Assembly (NCBI GenBank): GCA_045585895.1
Contig: JAZMZI010000014.1
Span: 1 to 21,670, forward strand
Direction of reading: 5' to 3'
From: SVTX01 sp045585895
GTDB taxonomy: Bacteria > Bacillota > Clostridia > Oscillospirales > CAG-272
Length of the DNA stretch: 21,670 nucleotides
Shown: in pieces, positions 1 through 5,899 of the stretch
Layout: each line of letters opens with the position of its first letter
Position numbering within the stretch: the stretch's first letter is position 1
The notes under the pieces: model-generated
Databases searched by the model: none
What the model was told of the DNA's origin: nothing
What the model saw: only the letters and a program-made list of their open reading frames with translations
Program-made: the position numbers and the translations under genes

Positions 1-2
1 CC

Positions 3-128
3 CGTGAGGTCGGCACTAAGCTCTGCTTCATGGACGAAGGTAATATCGTCGAAGAAAATACCCCGAACGAATTCTTCGACCACCCCCAATCCCAGCGCGC
101 CATCGACTTTCTGTCGAAGGTCCTCTAA
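3..128 (+). CDS. Amino-acid ABC transporter ATP-binding protein, C-terminal fragment (GlnQ-like)
   Basis: The window opens inside this gene, so only the last 41 codons are visible, read from base 3 to the TAA at 126-128. The peptide contains VGTKLCFMDEG followed by IVEEN, TPNEFF and DHPQ, and ends in FLSKVL. This is the usual C-terminal strand-helix part of polar amino-acid ABC ATPases, where the D-loop/H-loop region leads into a MDEG-IVEEG-P-E-F-NPQ segment. In that family the protein is a cytoplasmic ATPase that drives import of glutamine, glutamate, cystine or a similar amino acid with a membrane partner and a binding protein; the substrate cannot be told from the fragment. The Walker motifs lie outside the window. 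It is the chromosomal gene to the left of the integration hotspot and is followed directly by a terminator hairpin. Confidence 0.8.
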   Translation, partial: REVGTKLCFMDEGNIVEENTPNEFFDHPQSQRAIDFLSKVL

Positions 129-139
129 AGAAACAAAAA

Positions 140-175
140 AAGAAACCTCGTGTCTTGACAAACACGGGGTTTCTT
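140..175 (+). terminator. Terminator hairpin after the ABC ATPase gene
   Basis: An inverted repeat starts 11 bases after the stop codon: AAGAAACCTCGTGT (140-153) pairs with ACACGGGGTTTCTT (162-175) around an 8-base loop, with one G-T wobble. The 3' arm ends in TTTCTT rather than a long T-run. The -35 box of the following promoter lies in the loop. Confidence 0.7.
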
Positions 176-183
176 GCTATAAT
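155..183 (+). promoter_or_regulatory. Perfect sigma-A promoter of the tRNA-Pro locus, overlapping the terminator
   Basis: TTGACA at 155-160 and TATAAT at 178-183 are separated by exactly 17 bp, so both boxes match consensus. The first thing downstream is the first tRNA-Pro 5' half at 200, so this is most simply the original tRNA-Pro promoter. The spacer coincides with the 3' arm of the upstream gene's terminator hairpin. No strong terminator is visible between here and 728, so transcripts could run through both tRNA halves, the intact tRNA and perhaps the cassette. Confidence 0.85.
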
Positions 184-199
184 AATGCAGGAAACCAAT

Positions 200-237
200 C
201 GAGGTGTTGCTCAGTTGGGAGCGCGCGACATTTGGGA
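200..237 (+). pseudogene. tRNA-Pro 5' half, copy 1 (truncated at the anticodon loop)
   Basis: These 38 bases match positions 1-38 of the intact tRNA-Pro at 624 with five substitutions. They run through the D arm and the anticodon loop (TTTGGGA, anticodon TGG) and stop there. The anticodon-stem 3' strand, T arm and acceptor 3' strand are missing and replaced by unrelated DNA starting GCATGCAGGCACTTTCC. The diverged copy carries changes in the acceptor stem, so it is probably the oldest scar. It lies directly under the consensus promoter. Confidence 0.75.
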
Positions 238-403
238 GCATGCAGGCACTTTCCTGCCGTGAGTTTTCTAAAACGCTGAAAACCCTTGAAAACACTCACT
301 TTTTCGGCTGTTACCCTTTTCAAAAAAACACCGACAAAATGTTTTGACCACAGATTTGACCACTTACGGAAATTGACCTAAAAATCGAATATTTTTCACA
401 CTT
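238..403 (+). repeat. Integration scar 1: element-end sequence after tRNA-Pro half 1
   Basis: This segment begins with a 17-bp sequence (238-254) repeated at 442-458. It carries TGAAAACCCTTGAAAACACT at 277-296, which differs at two positions from a 20-mer found at 481-500 and 15321-15340. It ends with a 57-bp block (316-372) repeated exactly at 520-576. That block contains two TTTGACCAC units in direct repeat, a spacing typical of arm-type sites for tyrosine integrases. Together with tRNA half 1 it forms one unit of a tandem pair (200-403 and 404-623). I read it as the remains of an integrated element's end. Residual tandem duplication without an element is the alternative. Confidence 0.6.
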
Positions 404-441
404 CGGGGTGTGGCGCAGTTGGTAGCGCGCGACGTTTGGGA
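404..441 (+). pseudogene. tRNA-Pro 5' half, copy 2 (truncated at the anticodon loop)
   Basis: The 38 bases are identical to the first 38 of the intact tRNA-Pro (624-661) and stop at the same anticodon-loop base as copy 1. The same GCATGCAGGCACTTTCC follows. Identity with the functional gene suggests a recent event or sequence homogenisation. Confidence 0.8.
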
Positions 442-623
442 GCATGCAGGCACTTTCCGCTTCTTGATTTTTCAAATGCTCGAAAACCCTTGTAAACACT
501 GACTTTTTCGGGCATTACTCTTTTCAAAAAAACACCGACAAAATGTTTTGACCACAGATTTGACCACTTACGGAAAACTAAATAAAAATTTTGCATTTTG
601 CACTATGCATTTTGCATTTATCT
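442..623 (+). repeat. Integration scar 2: element-end sequence after tRNA-Pro half 2
   Basis: It repeats the plan of scar 1: the same 17-bp start, a diverged middle, the 20-mer CGAAAACCCTTGTAAACACT (481-500), and the exact 57-bp block at 520-576 with its TTTGACCAC repeats. The last 40 bases differ from scar 1 and contain TGCATTTTGCA twice (592-602 and 606-616). No clear promoter for the following tRNA is visible here, so the tRNA may depend on the promoter at 155-183. Confidence 0.6.
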
Positions 624-699
624 CGGGGTGTGGCGCAGTTGGTAGCGCGCGACGTTTGGGACGTCGATGCCGCAGGTTCGAATCCTGTCACTCCGACCA
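624..699 (+). tRNA. tRNA-Pro (anticodon TGG), complete
   Basis: A full cloverleaf can be drawn: acceptor CGGGGTG with CACTCCG (one G-T pair), D arm with GCGC...GCGC around AGTTGGTA, anticodon stem CGACG/CGTCG closing the loop TTTGGGA (anticodon TGG at 657-659), T arm GCAGG-TTCGAAT-CCTGT, and an encoded CCA end at 697-699. It decodes CCN proline codons. It is the attachment gene of this hotspot: its 5' half is present twice more upstream. The cassette gene begins 28 bp after the CCA with no terminator in between. Confidence 0.95.
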
Positions 700-727
700 A
701 AATCAAAAAACAAAAAGGAGCATCGAG

Positions 728-1441
728 ATGAATTTCAGGGATTTTATTTCAAAAGGTGAAAGTGAACAATATCGCTATTTATTTGAATTAGTTGAATATG
801 GTCTGCATGTCGAATCTATGGAATTTTTAATTGATGTAGTCAAAGATTGCCCATACGCAATGTGTAAATGGTTGGCAATAAAACAACTTGGTGTAAAAAA
901 ACATTTACCGTCAATATCTACAATAATTGAGGTGTTAAAATTACCCAATGTCGTTTTCGAGGGTACTTCACTTCATTTGATTGCTGCGTATAGTCTCGGT
1001 CAATTTGGGGAAGAGTCAGTCCCATATCTCACAGCACTTTTAGATGAAGATATTTCTTCAGAAACATTAATAGCTGTTTATGACGCAATGGGAGAAACAA
1101 AATCACAAACTACAATTCCATATCTGCTGAATGGATTAAAAAATACAGAAACATCTGTGGCAGTTTGGGCTGGATTGTCATTGAGCAAAACATGTTTAGA
1201 TTCCAGTTCTATTATTGATAGTTATTATGATTTGAATTCCAATAATAGAGTTATCGCATTGGATGCTATAATTAGAATAGGAGACGTAGATGGTCTTCAT
1301 TTTGTTGTAAAATCTCTTTTGGCTGATTTTTCGTTACTTGATGCTATGAAATCCTACAATAGCAGTAATTGGAATGTAGTGTGTGAATTTGTATCCAAAA
1401 ATTATCCCCAGTCACTTAACATTTTTCTTGGAGGTCTTTAA
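728..1441 (+). CDS. HEAT-repeat protein, first gene of the cassette
   Basis: The ATG at 728 is preceded by AAGGAG at 715-720 with 7 bases of spacing. An upstream in-frame reading into the tRNA was rejected because it has no RBS and would read through the tRNA. The 237-residue product is soluble and alpha-helical. It contains repeated helix-pair units typical of HEAT/armadillo solenoids: one around ICYAMCKWLAIKQLG-like residues 40-60, then SLHLIAAYSLGQFGEESVPYLTAL, LIAVYDAMGETKSQTTIPYLLNGL, SVAVWAGLSLSKT and RVIALDAIIRIGDVDGLHFV. Each has the alternating small/hydrophobic pattern and the 'P-YL' turn. Such proteins are scaffolds for binding proteins or nucleic acid. No catalytic site is visible. 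The next gene starts 1 bp after its stop, so the two are probably translationally coupled. Codon use is AT-rich, like the rest of the cassette and unlike the chromosomal flank. Confidence 0.8.
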   Translation: MNFRDFISKGESEQYRYLFELVEYGLHVESMEFLIDVVKDCPYAMCKWLAIKQLGVKKHLPSISTIIEVLKLPNVVFEGTSLHLIAAYSLGQFGEESVPYLTALLDEDISSETLIAVYDAMGETKSQTTIPYLLNGLKNTETSVAVWAGLSLSKTCLDSSSIIDSYYDLNSNNRVIALDAIIRIGDVDGLHFVVKSLLADFSLLDAMKSYNSSNWNVVCEFVSKNYPQSLNIFLGGL

Positions 1442-1442
1442 T

Positions 1443-2012
1443 ATGCAACATCATATCATTGCAATTGTTGGAATGTGCGGCTCGGGAAAATCCGTTGTAA
1501 CAGAATGGTTTTGCAATAATGGATACTATCAAATACACTTTGGCGATTTCACTATGATAGAAGTAAAAAGAAGGAACCTGCCCGTAACGGAATCTAATGA
1601 AAAAAAAATTCGTGAAGAACTAAGAAAAGAACACGGACCAGATGCGTATGCAAAACTTGCATTGCCACAAATCAACCAAATGTTATCTGTTGGCAATGTT
1701 GTAATTGACGGTATGTATTCATGGTCGGAGTATAAGTTTTTGAAGGAAAGATTTAACAATCGCATATTGGTTGTTTCAATTGTAAGTGATTTAAGAATTA
1801 GAAAACTACGCTTATCTACAAGGACAATTAGACCACTAACCTCCGAGGAAGTAGATAAACGTGATTATGCAGAAATAGAAAATATCGAAAAAGGCGGACC
1901 AATTTCTCACGCTGACTATTTCATATGTAACAATAGCGGATTGGACGATTTGATTTTCCAGTGCAACGAGGTATTCAAATGTATAAACTCCCATCTCCAA
2001 AACGAATCATAA
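1443..2012 (+). CDS. P-loop nucleotide/small-molecule kinase (UPF0200 / dephospho-CoA-kinase-like)
   Basis: The ATG at 1443 has GGAGG at 430-434 of that kilobase (1430-1434) and follows the previous stop by one base. The 189-residue product has a Walker A loop GMCGSGKS at residues 10-17. A conserved GDF (residues 34-36) is followed by EVKRR and REEL...HGPDAYAK, with a Walker-B-like VVIDG at 86-90. A lid-like basic region comes next, and then RDYAEIE (140-146) and GGPISHADYFICN near the end. This order is that of the UPF0200 group of P-loop kinases, related to adenylate and dephospho-CoA kinases. The fold predicts phosphoryl transfer from ATP to a nucleotide or nucleotide-like acceptor, but the substrate is unknown. 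Its neighbours (radical SAM enzyme, HD hydrolase) make a modified nucleotide an attractive guess. Its 3' end overlaps the start of the radical SAM gene. Confidence 0.75.
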   Translation: MQHHIIAIVGMCGSGKSVVTEWFCNNGYYQIHFGDFTMIEVKRRNLPVTESNEKKIREELRKEHGPDAYAKLALPQINQMLSVGNVVIDGMYSWSEYKFLKERFNNRILVVSIVSDLRIRKLRLSTRTIRPLTSEEVDKRDYAEIENIEKGGPISHADYFICNNSGLDDLIFQCNEVFKCINSHLQNES

Positions 2013-2947
2013 TGTGGGCGTTAACCTACAAATGTAATGCATCCTGTGAATATTGTTTTTTGGCAGACTATCAGCAACCTATGCCAGATATTTCCTATAA
2101 TGATTATAAAACAATTGCAACAAAAATTATCAATAGTCCGTGGAAACCGGATGCAATTTGGTTAACTGGCGGTGAACCCACAGTACTCCCTTTTTTTGCG
2201 GAAATTGTTGATATTCTAACTTCAGCTGGAATGAAAGTTGTTATTAACACGAATTCATTAGTCAAAGATCATAATTTAAAAAACATTCTTAATGCGCAGC
2301 CATCAGGAATTATCGTTTCCGTTGACAATAATTTGAATGAGCAACTTGAATCCGGTTACAATCGTGGCATCCCAGCATCTAAAATTTTAGAGCGCATACA
2401 GTTCATATCTAATAATAAATACCCTAATACACTTCTGGGAACAGCGGTAGTGTTGTCAAAATATACGCTTGATACATTCGATGACTATATCTCTAAAATG
2501 ATAGAGTTGGGTGTTGATTATGTTTCCATAAATCCAATGCACGGTAATGATTCTCTGTCACTTGAACAGTACAATAGATTTTGTGCTAAGCTCGAAACAT
2601 ATAGAAAAAACTGTAACATTTTATTTCCAAGCAAGTTCTATTTTGATTTGTTAAGAGAAACACTATTTTCCCACATTGATTTTTACGCACCGTGCCCTGC
2701 GATGCAATCTTTTTATTTTATATCTCCTTGGGGATATGTGTATCCTTGTAGCAATGAGATATGGCACGCAACCGATTCATATGTAAATATGTTGACAAGT
2801 GATGATTGGTTTAATAAAGCAAAAGAAATAGGCAGAAATCAACAGCTAAATTTGTCAACTACATCTAAATGTTTTGGGGAGCGATGTGCGGGATGTTGGA
2901 AGTTGTTTTTTGATACAATTTTCTCTGGGGAGCTTTTATACCAATGA
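1979..2947 (+). CDS. Radical SAM enzyme with C-terminal SPASM-like cysteine cluster
   Basis: I chose the ATG at 1979, preceded by GAGGT with 6 bases of spacing. A GTG at 1961 is possible but has poorer signals. The gene overlaps the kinase by 34 bp. The 322-residue product has the CxxxCxxC motif (C19, C23, C26), which binds the 4Fe-4S cluster that cleaves S-adenosylmethionine. It also has GGEP (64-67), which contacts SAM, and alternating beta-alpha segments such as IVSVDNN and VSINPMHG. The C-terminal part has C239, C257, C298, C303 and C306 in a context (ISPWGYVYPCSNE, CFGERCAGCWK) typical of SPASM or twitch auxiliary cluster domains. Families with this layout modify peptides, proteins or small molecules by radical chemistry. 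No precursor peptide gene was seen nearby. The stop overlaps the next start in ATGA. Confidence 0.85.
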   Translation: MYKLPSPKRIIMWALTYKCNASCEYCFLADYQQPMPDISYNDYKTIATKIINSPWKPDAIWLTGGEPTVLPFFAEIVDILTSAGMKVVINTNSLVKDHNLKNILNAQPSGIIVSVDNNLNEQLESGYNRGIPASKILERIQFISNNKYPNTLLGTAVVLSKYTLDTFDDYISKMIELGVDYVSINPMHGNDSLSLEQYNRFCAKLETYRKNCNILFPSKFYFDLLRETLFSHIDFYAPCPAMQSFYFISPWGYVYPCSNEIWHATDSYVNMLTSDDWFNKAKEIGRNQQLNLSTTSKCFGERCAGCWKLFFDTIFSGELLYQ

Positions 2948-3735
2948 AAAAAAACAACTCAGCTCAAAAATTCAAAAAAGCATTAAACCAAAACAAAATA
3001 TTAATTAATATCATAATTATTTGTGTTGGATTAATATCAGCAGTTATTGGCTTCTTTTTGCAAGATCGGATTGTTGTAGTTTCTCAATTACTAATAGAGA
3101 TAGGAATATCTATCCTAACCAGTGGATTTGTTGCTTTGTTTGCAATTTTAGCTATTGATGATGCAGATGATGATTCTCTTAATTCTTGGGGGTTAGCTGA
3201 TATTTATAAAACGCGTTCTCAAATGAACTCGCATACAGCAGAAGTGTTTCCAGAAATGAAAAAAGAATATCAACAAATTGCATTTGGCATAAAGTCACTG
3301 AGGGATGCATATGATACTCTTTTCGTTCAAAAAGCAAAAAAAGGGTTGAAAATAAAAATAATAACTATGCACCCTAATTCCTTATATCTAAAAGAACGTG
3401 AGAAGGTGGAAAACAAACAAGAAGGCGAGATAAGAAAAACAATTATTGACTTAATTGCATGGATAGAAAAACTTCAATCAATGAACAAGAATGGAAAAAA
3501 AAACATACAGATTAAGTTTTACGATTCAACCCCTTTGGATTTCTACTGTAAAATTGATGACAATCTGTATATTGGACCGTATCTCTATGGAAAGGAAAGC
3601 CAACAAACCATTTCATACAGATTTAACTCCGATGGCGATGGATATAAATATTATACGGAGTACTTTAACATGCTTTGGAATAGCGATATGATGGTTTCTT
3701 TAGAGACAGTCAAAGAGGAAATTCAACATGGATAA
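2944..3735 (+). CDS. Two-TM membrane protein with cytoplasmic PLD/DUF5919-like domain
   Basis: The ATG at 2944 overlaps the radical SAM stop (ATGA), a sign of coupling. The 263-residue product begins with a basic segment, then two membrane spans at roughly residues 20-41 (ILINIIIICVGLISAVIGFF) and 46-72. The rest is cytoplasmic. It resembles the phospholipase-D-like domain often labelled DUF5919: KIKIITMHPNSLYLKER, a helix with IRKTIIDLIAWIEKL, then IQIKFYDSTPLDFYCKIDDNLYIGPYLYG. No intact HxK catalytic motif is visible, so this may be a sensing or binding domain and not an enzyme. A membrane protein in a set of soluble enzymes could be the effector or the anchor of a system. The family assignment is from pattern memory and is moderate. 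Confidence 0.65.
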   Translation: MKKNNSAQKFKKALNQNKILINIIIICVGLISAVIGFFLQDRIVVVSQLLIEIGISILTSGFVALFAILAIDDADDDSLNSWGLADIYKTRSQMNSHTAEVFPEMKKEYQQIAFGIKSLRDAYDTLFVQKAKKGLKIKIITMHPNSLYLKEREKVENKQEGEIRKTIIDLIAWIEKLQSMNKNGKKNIQIKFYDSTPLDFYCKIDDNLYIGPYLYGKESQQTISYRFNSDGDGYKYYTEYFNMLWNSDMMVSLETVKEEIQHG

Positions 3736-4315
3736 AACATTAGAATTTGTATTGGAAGACGCAAAGCGTATTTATGCTAAATGTGATCGTGCACACGATT
3801 TCCATCATATTGAAAGAGTGCTTTATAATTCAGATTTGATATCAGCAGACATTAAATGCGAAAAACATCTGTTATATTTAATATGCATTCTCCACGATAT
3901 AGACGACAAAAAAACGCCGTTGTATCAAGGAGATGGCGTGAATGCTACTAAAATTTTAAGAAAGCACGATTTCCCCGATGAGCAAATTGATCAAATTATA
4001 GATGAAATTAATTTGATTTCATATTCTAATGGAAAAACACCTAAAACCATAGAAGGAAAGATCGTTCAAGATGCTGATAGAATTGATGCATGTGGCGCTA
4101 TAGGCATATCACGTACTTTTACATACGGTGGTGCAAATAACATTCCAATCTATTCAAAAGAAGAGTATTGTACAATTCAACATTTTTATGACAAACTACT
4201 ATCTTTAGACGAGCATATGAATTTCTCAATCTCAAAAAATATTATTAAAAGCCGTATTGATTTTCTTAAATTGTTTTTAAAAGAGTTTTATTATGAACTC
4301 GGTATAAATACATAA
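3728..4315 (+). CDS. HD-domain phosphohydrolase, last gene of the cassette
   Basis: The ATG at 3728 overlaps the previous gene by 8 bp and has GAGGAA upstream inside it. The 195-residue protein has the metal-binding pattern of the HD superfamily: AHDFHH (H23, H26/H27), the HD doublet in ILHDIDD (H56-D57), and a later Asp in QDADRID (D115/D117). It is the usual length for small single-domain HD hydrolases of the YedJ type. These hydrolyse phosphate esters of nucleotides or similar metabolites; the substrate here is unknown. Ending a cassette with a kinase and a radical SAM enzyme, it could recycle or remove the metabolite they make. It is followed by a shared bidirectional terminator. Confidence 0.8.
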   Translation: MDKTLEFVLEDAKRIYAKCDRAHDFHHIERVLYNSDLISADIKCEKHLLYLICILHDIDDKKTPLYQGDGVNATKILRKHDFPDEQIDQIIDEINLISYSNGKTPKTIEGKIVQDADRIDACGAIGISRTFTYGGANNIPIYSKEEYCTIQHFYDKLLSLDEHMNFSISKNIIKSRIDFLKLFLKEFYYELGINT

Positions 4316-4428
4316 ATTAAGGGACTGCAGCAAAGCTTTCAAAAATCGTAAAAATTATATGTGAAGTCGTAATATTTAGAGTTGAAAACACCTTCAGCTT
4401 TTTCTTTGCTTACTGCACCGCAAATTTT

Positions 4429-4458
4429 GAGGGCTGAACGCTTCGTTCAGCCCTCTTT
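4429..4458. terminator. Bidirectional terminator between cassette and integrase genes
   Basis: GAGGGCTGAAC (4429-4439) pairs perfectly with GTTCAGCCCTC (4445-4455) around GCTTC and is followed by TTT on the plus strand. On the minus strand the hairpin is followed by AAAATTTG-complement T-rich sequence. It sits between convergent genes ending at 4315 (+) and 4461 (-). The other 110 bases of this gap show nothing recognisable. Confidence 0.8.
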
Positions 4459-4460
4459 CC

Positions 4461-5897
4461 TTATGCGTTTTTTGCTTGTTTTTTCATCTCTGCGATTTCG
4501 GCTTTCATGGTTTTGATCAGCTCGGCGAGCTTTTCTTCGCATTCCTCTCGTGTCTTTGCGTAGACATTCTTGGAGATGCGTTTGCCATTCACTCTCGGTG
4601 TGAACCGTCCTTCGTATAGGTGGTCGTTTATCATGGTGACGCATCCCGTGCCGGGCTTACGGATCTTGCCCTTGTATGGTTCAAATTTTGGCTCCGTGGG
4701 GGCTTTCGGTGTCGGCTGCTCACTTGCCTTTGGAGGTGCCGGTTCGGGCATCTGTGCATCTGTACCGCCGATCTCGCGGTCAATCTTGACCGCCGCTTGA
4801 AGCTGCATGGTGTCGGTGATGTGGGAATATATGTTGAGCGTGGTCTCGGCGCTGACATGGCCTATCATGGCGGACAGCGTTTTAATATCCATTCCGTTCT
4901 CAATCGCCATGGTGGCGAAGGTGTGGCGCAGGTCGTGAAAGCGCACCTTCTTGCACTTGGCTCGTGCAAGAATGGTCTGGAAGCGGTGGTAGAGGGCGCA
5001 TGGGTTGCGCGGTTGCCCCTCGTTGACGGGTGACGGGAACATCCACTCACCCTTGACCTCGGCTTTCAGCTCGGCAAGGATCTCGACCATATCGGGTGCG
5101 AGGATGACCGTGCGGATCGAGGATTTTGTTTTGGGCTGTGACACCACCGTTTCGCCCTTGACTCGGATGACCTGCCGTGCGATATGAAGTTCGCCTGTCG
5201 CGAGGTCGAGGTCACGCCATTTCAGCCCGATGATCTCGCCACGGCGCATGCCCGTGGTCAGTTCCAGAAGGAATATTTCGTAATAGCCTTCCTCCTTGGC
5301 TTGGGTGAGGAATCGGATAATCTCGGCAGGTGTCAGCACCTGCATTTCTTTTGCTTTTTTGGGCGGTAGCTTGCACCCAACCGCAGGATTGACGCGTATC
5401 AGCCCCTCGGTCACAGCCTTTTCCAGCGCGGTTCTGCAAGTCGTGTGGCAGGAGCGCACCATGCGATCGGACAAGCCCTCTCCGAATTTCTCCACGTGCT
5501 TCTTCCGACCACTCTTTTTCAGCCGTGCGTAGAACTGCTGAAGCTCGTTCTGCGTGAGCTTGCACAGCGGTATCTGCCCGATGCCGGGGATGATGTGGGT
5601 GTAGATGCGCCCCTCGTAGCACGCCTGTGTGGTGGGGCGGAGCTTGGGCTTGGAAAAATTCTGATACCAGAAGTCGATCCAATCCCCGAACAGCATGTCA
5701 GGCTTGATCCTCTCGCTTCTGCGTCCGACTTCCTCACGGAGTTTTTTGAGTCGTTCCTCGCACTCGGTTTTTGTTTTTGCGGTTACGCTTTTGGTCTTGG
5801 CGTAGCCGTTTTCCTTATATCCTACGACAAGTCTGCCTTCCCATCTGCCGTCCTTGCGCTGAAATACAGAGCCGTCACCGTACTTTCTTTTTGCCAT
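4461..5897 (-). CDS. Tyrosine recombinase 1 with duplicated arm-type DNA-binding domain
   Basis: Start taken at the ATG 5895-5897, with GGAG 7 bases upstream; a TTG six bases earlier is less likely. The 478-residue protein begins with an AP2-like arm-binding domain (GDGSVFQRKDGRWEGRLVVG, residues 7-26). A core-binding domain follows at about 65-175, then the catalytic domain. All catalytic residues are visible: R218 in TGMRRGE, a Lys near 256, HDLRHTF (H321, R324), GH at 346-347 and nucleophile Y357. The usual protein ends about here. This one adds a Pro-rich linker (383-410) and a second AP2-like unit (417-465) that mirrors the N-terminus, each closed by an ECEE-L helix. It lies 2 bp after recombinase 2 and is surely co-transcribed. 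It would integrate or excise the element at tRNA sites, perhaps with its partner. Confidence 0.92.
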   Translation of the reverse strand: MAKRKYGDGSVFQRKDGRWEGRLVVGYKENGYAKTKSVTAKTKTECEERLKKLREEVGRRSERIKPDMLFGDWIDFWYQNFSKPKLRPTTQACYEGRIYTHIIPGIGQIPLCKLTQNELQQFYARLKKSGRKKHVEKFGEGLSDRMVRSCHTTCRTALEKAVTEGLIRVNPAVGCKLPPKKAKEMQVLTPAEIIRFLTQAKEEGYYEIFLLELTTGMRRGEIIGLKWRDLDLATGELHIARQVIRVKGETVVSQPKTKSSIRTVILAPDMVEILAELKAEVKGEWMFPSPVNEGQPRNPCALYHRFQTILARAKCKKVRFHDLRHTFATMAIENGMDIKTLSAMIGHVSAETTLNIYSHITDTMQLQAAVKIDREIGGTDAQMPEPAPPKASEQPTPKAPTEPKFEPYKGKIRKPGTGCVTMINDHLYEGRFTPRVNGKRISKNVYAKTREECEEKLAELIKTMKAEIAEMKKQAKNA

Positions 5898-5899
5898 AA

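Noticed and set aside
396..596. Small minus-strand ORF over scar 2
   Set aside because: It covers the tRNA half and repeats and lacks an RBS or protein-like composition.
1979..2947. Prokaryotic viperin
   Set aside because: The presence of a kinase neighbour is suggestive, but the protein has a SPASM-like C-terminal Cys cluster and lacks the viperin-type C-terminal region and the CNYKCxFC context, so it is more likely another radical SAM family.
4316..4428. Possible attachment site between the cassette and the integrase
   Set aside because: Integrase genes often lie next to an att site, but no tRNA-like sequence or direct repeat to the other borders was found here.
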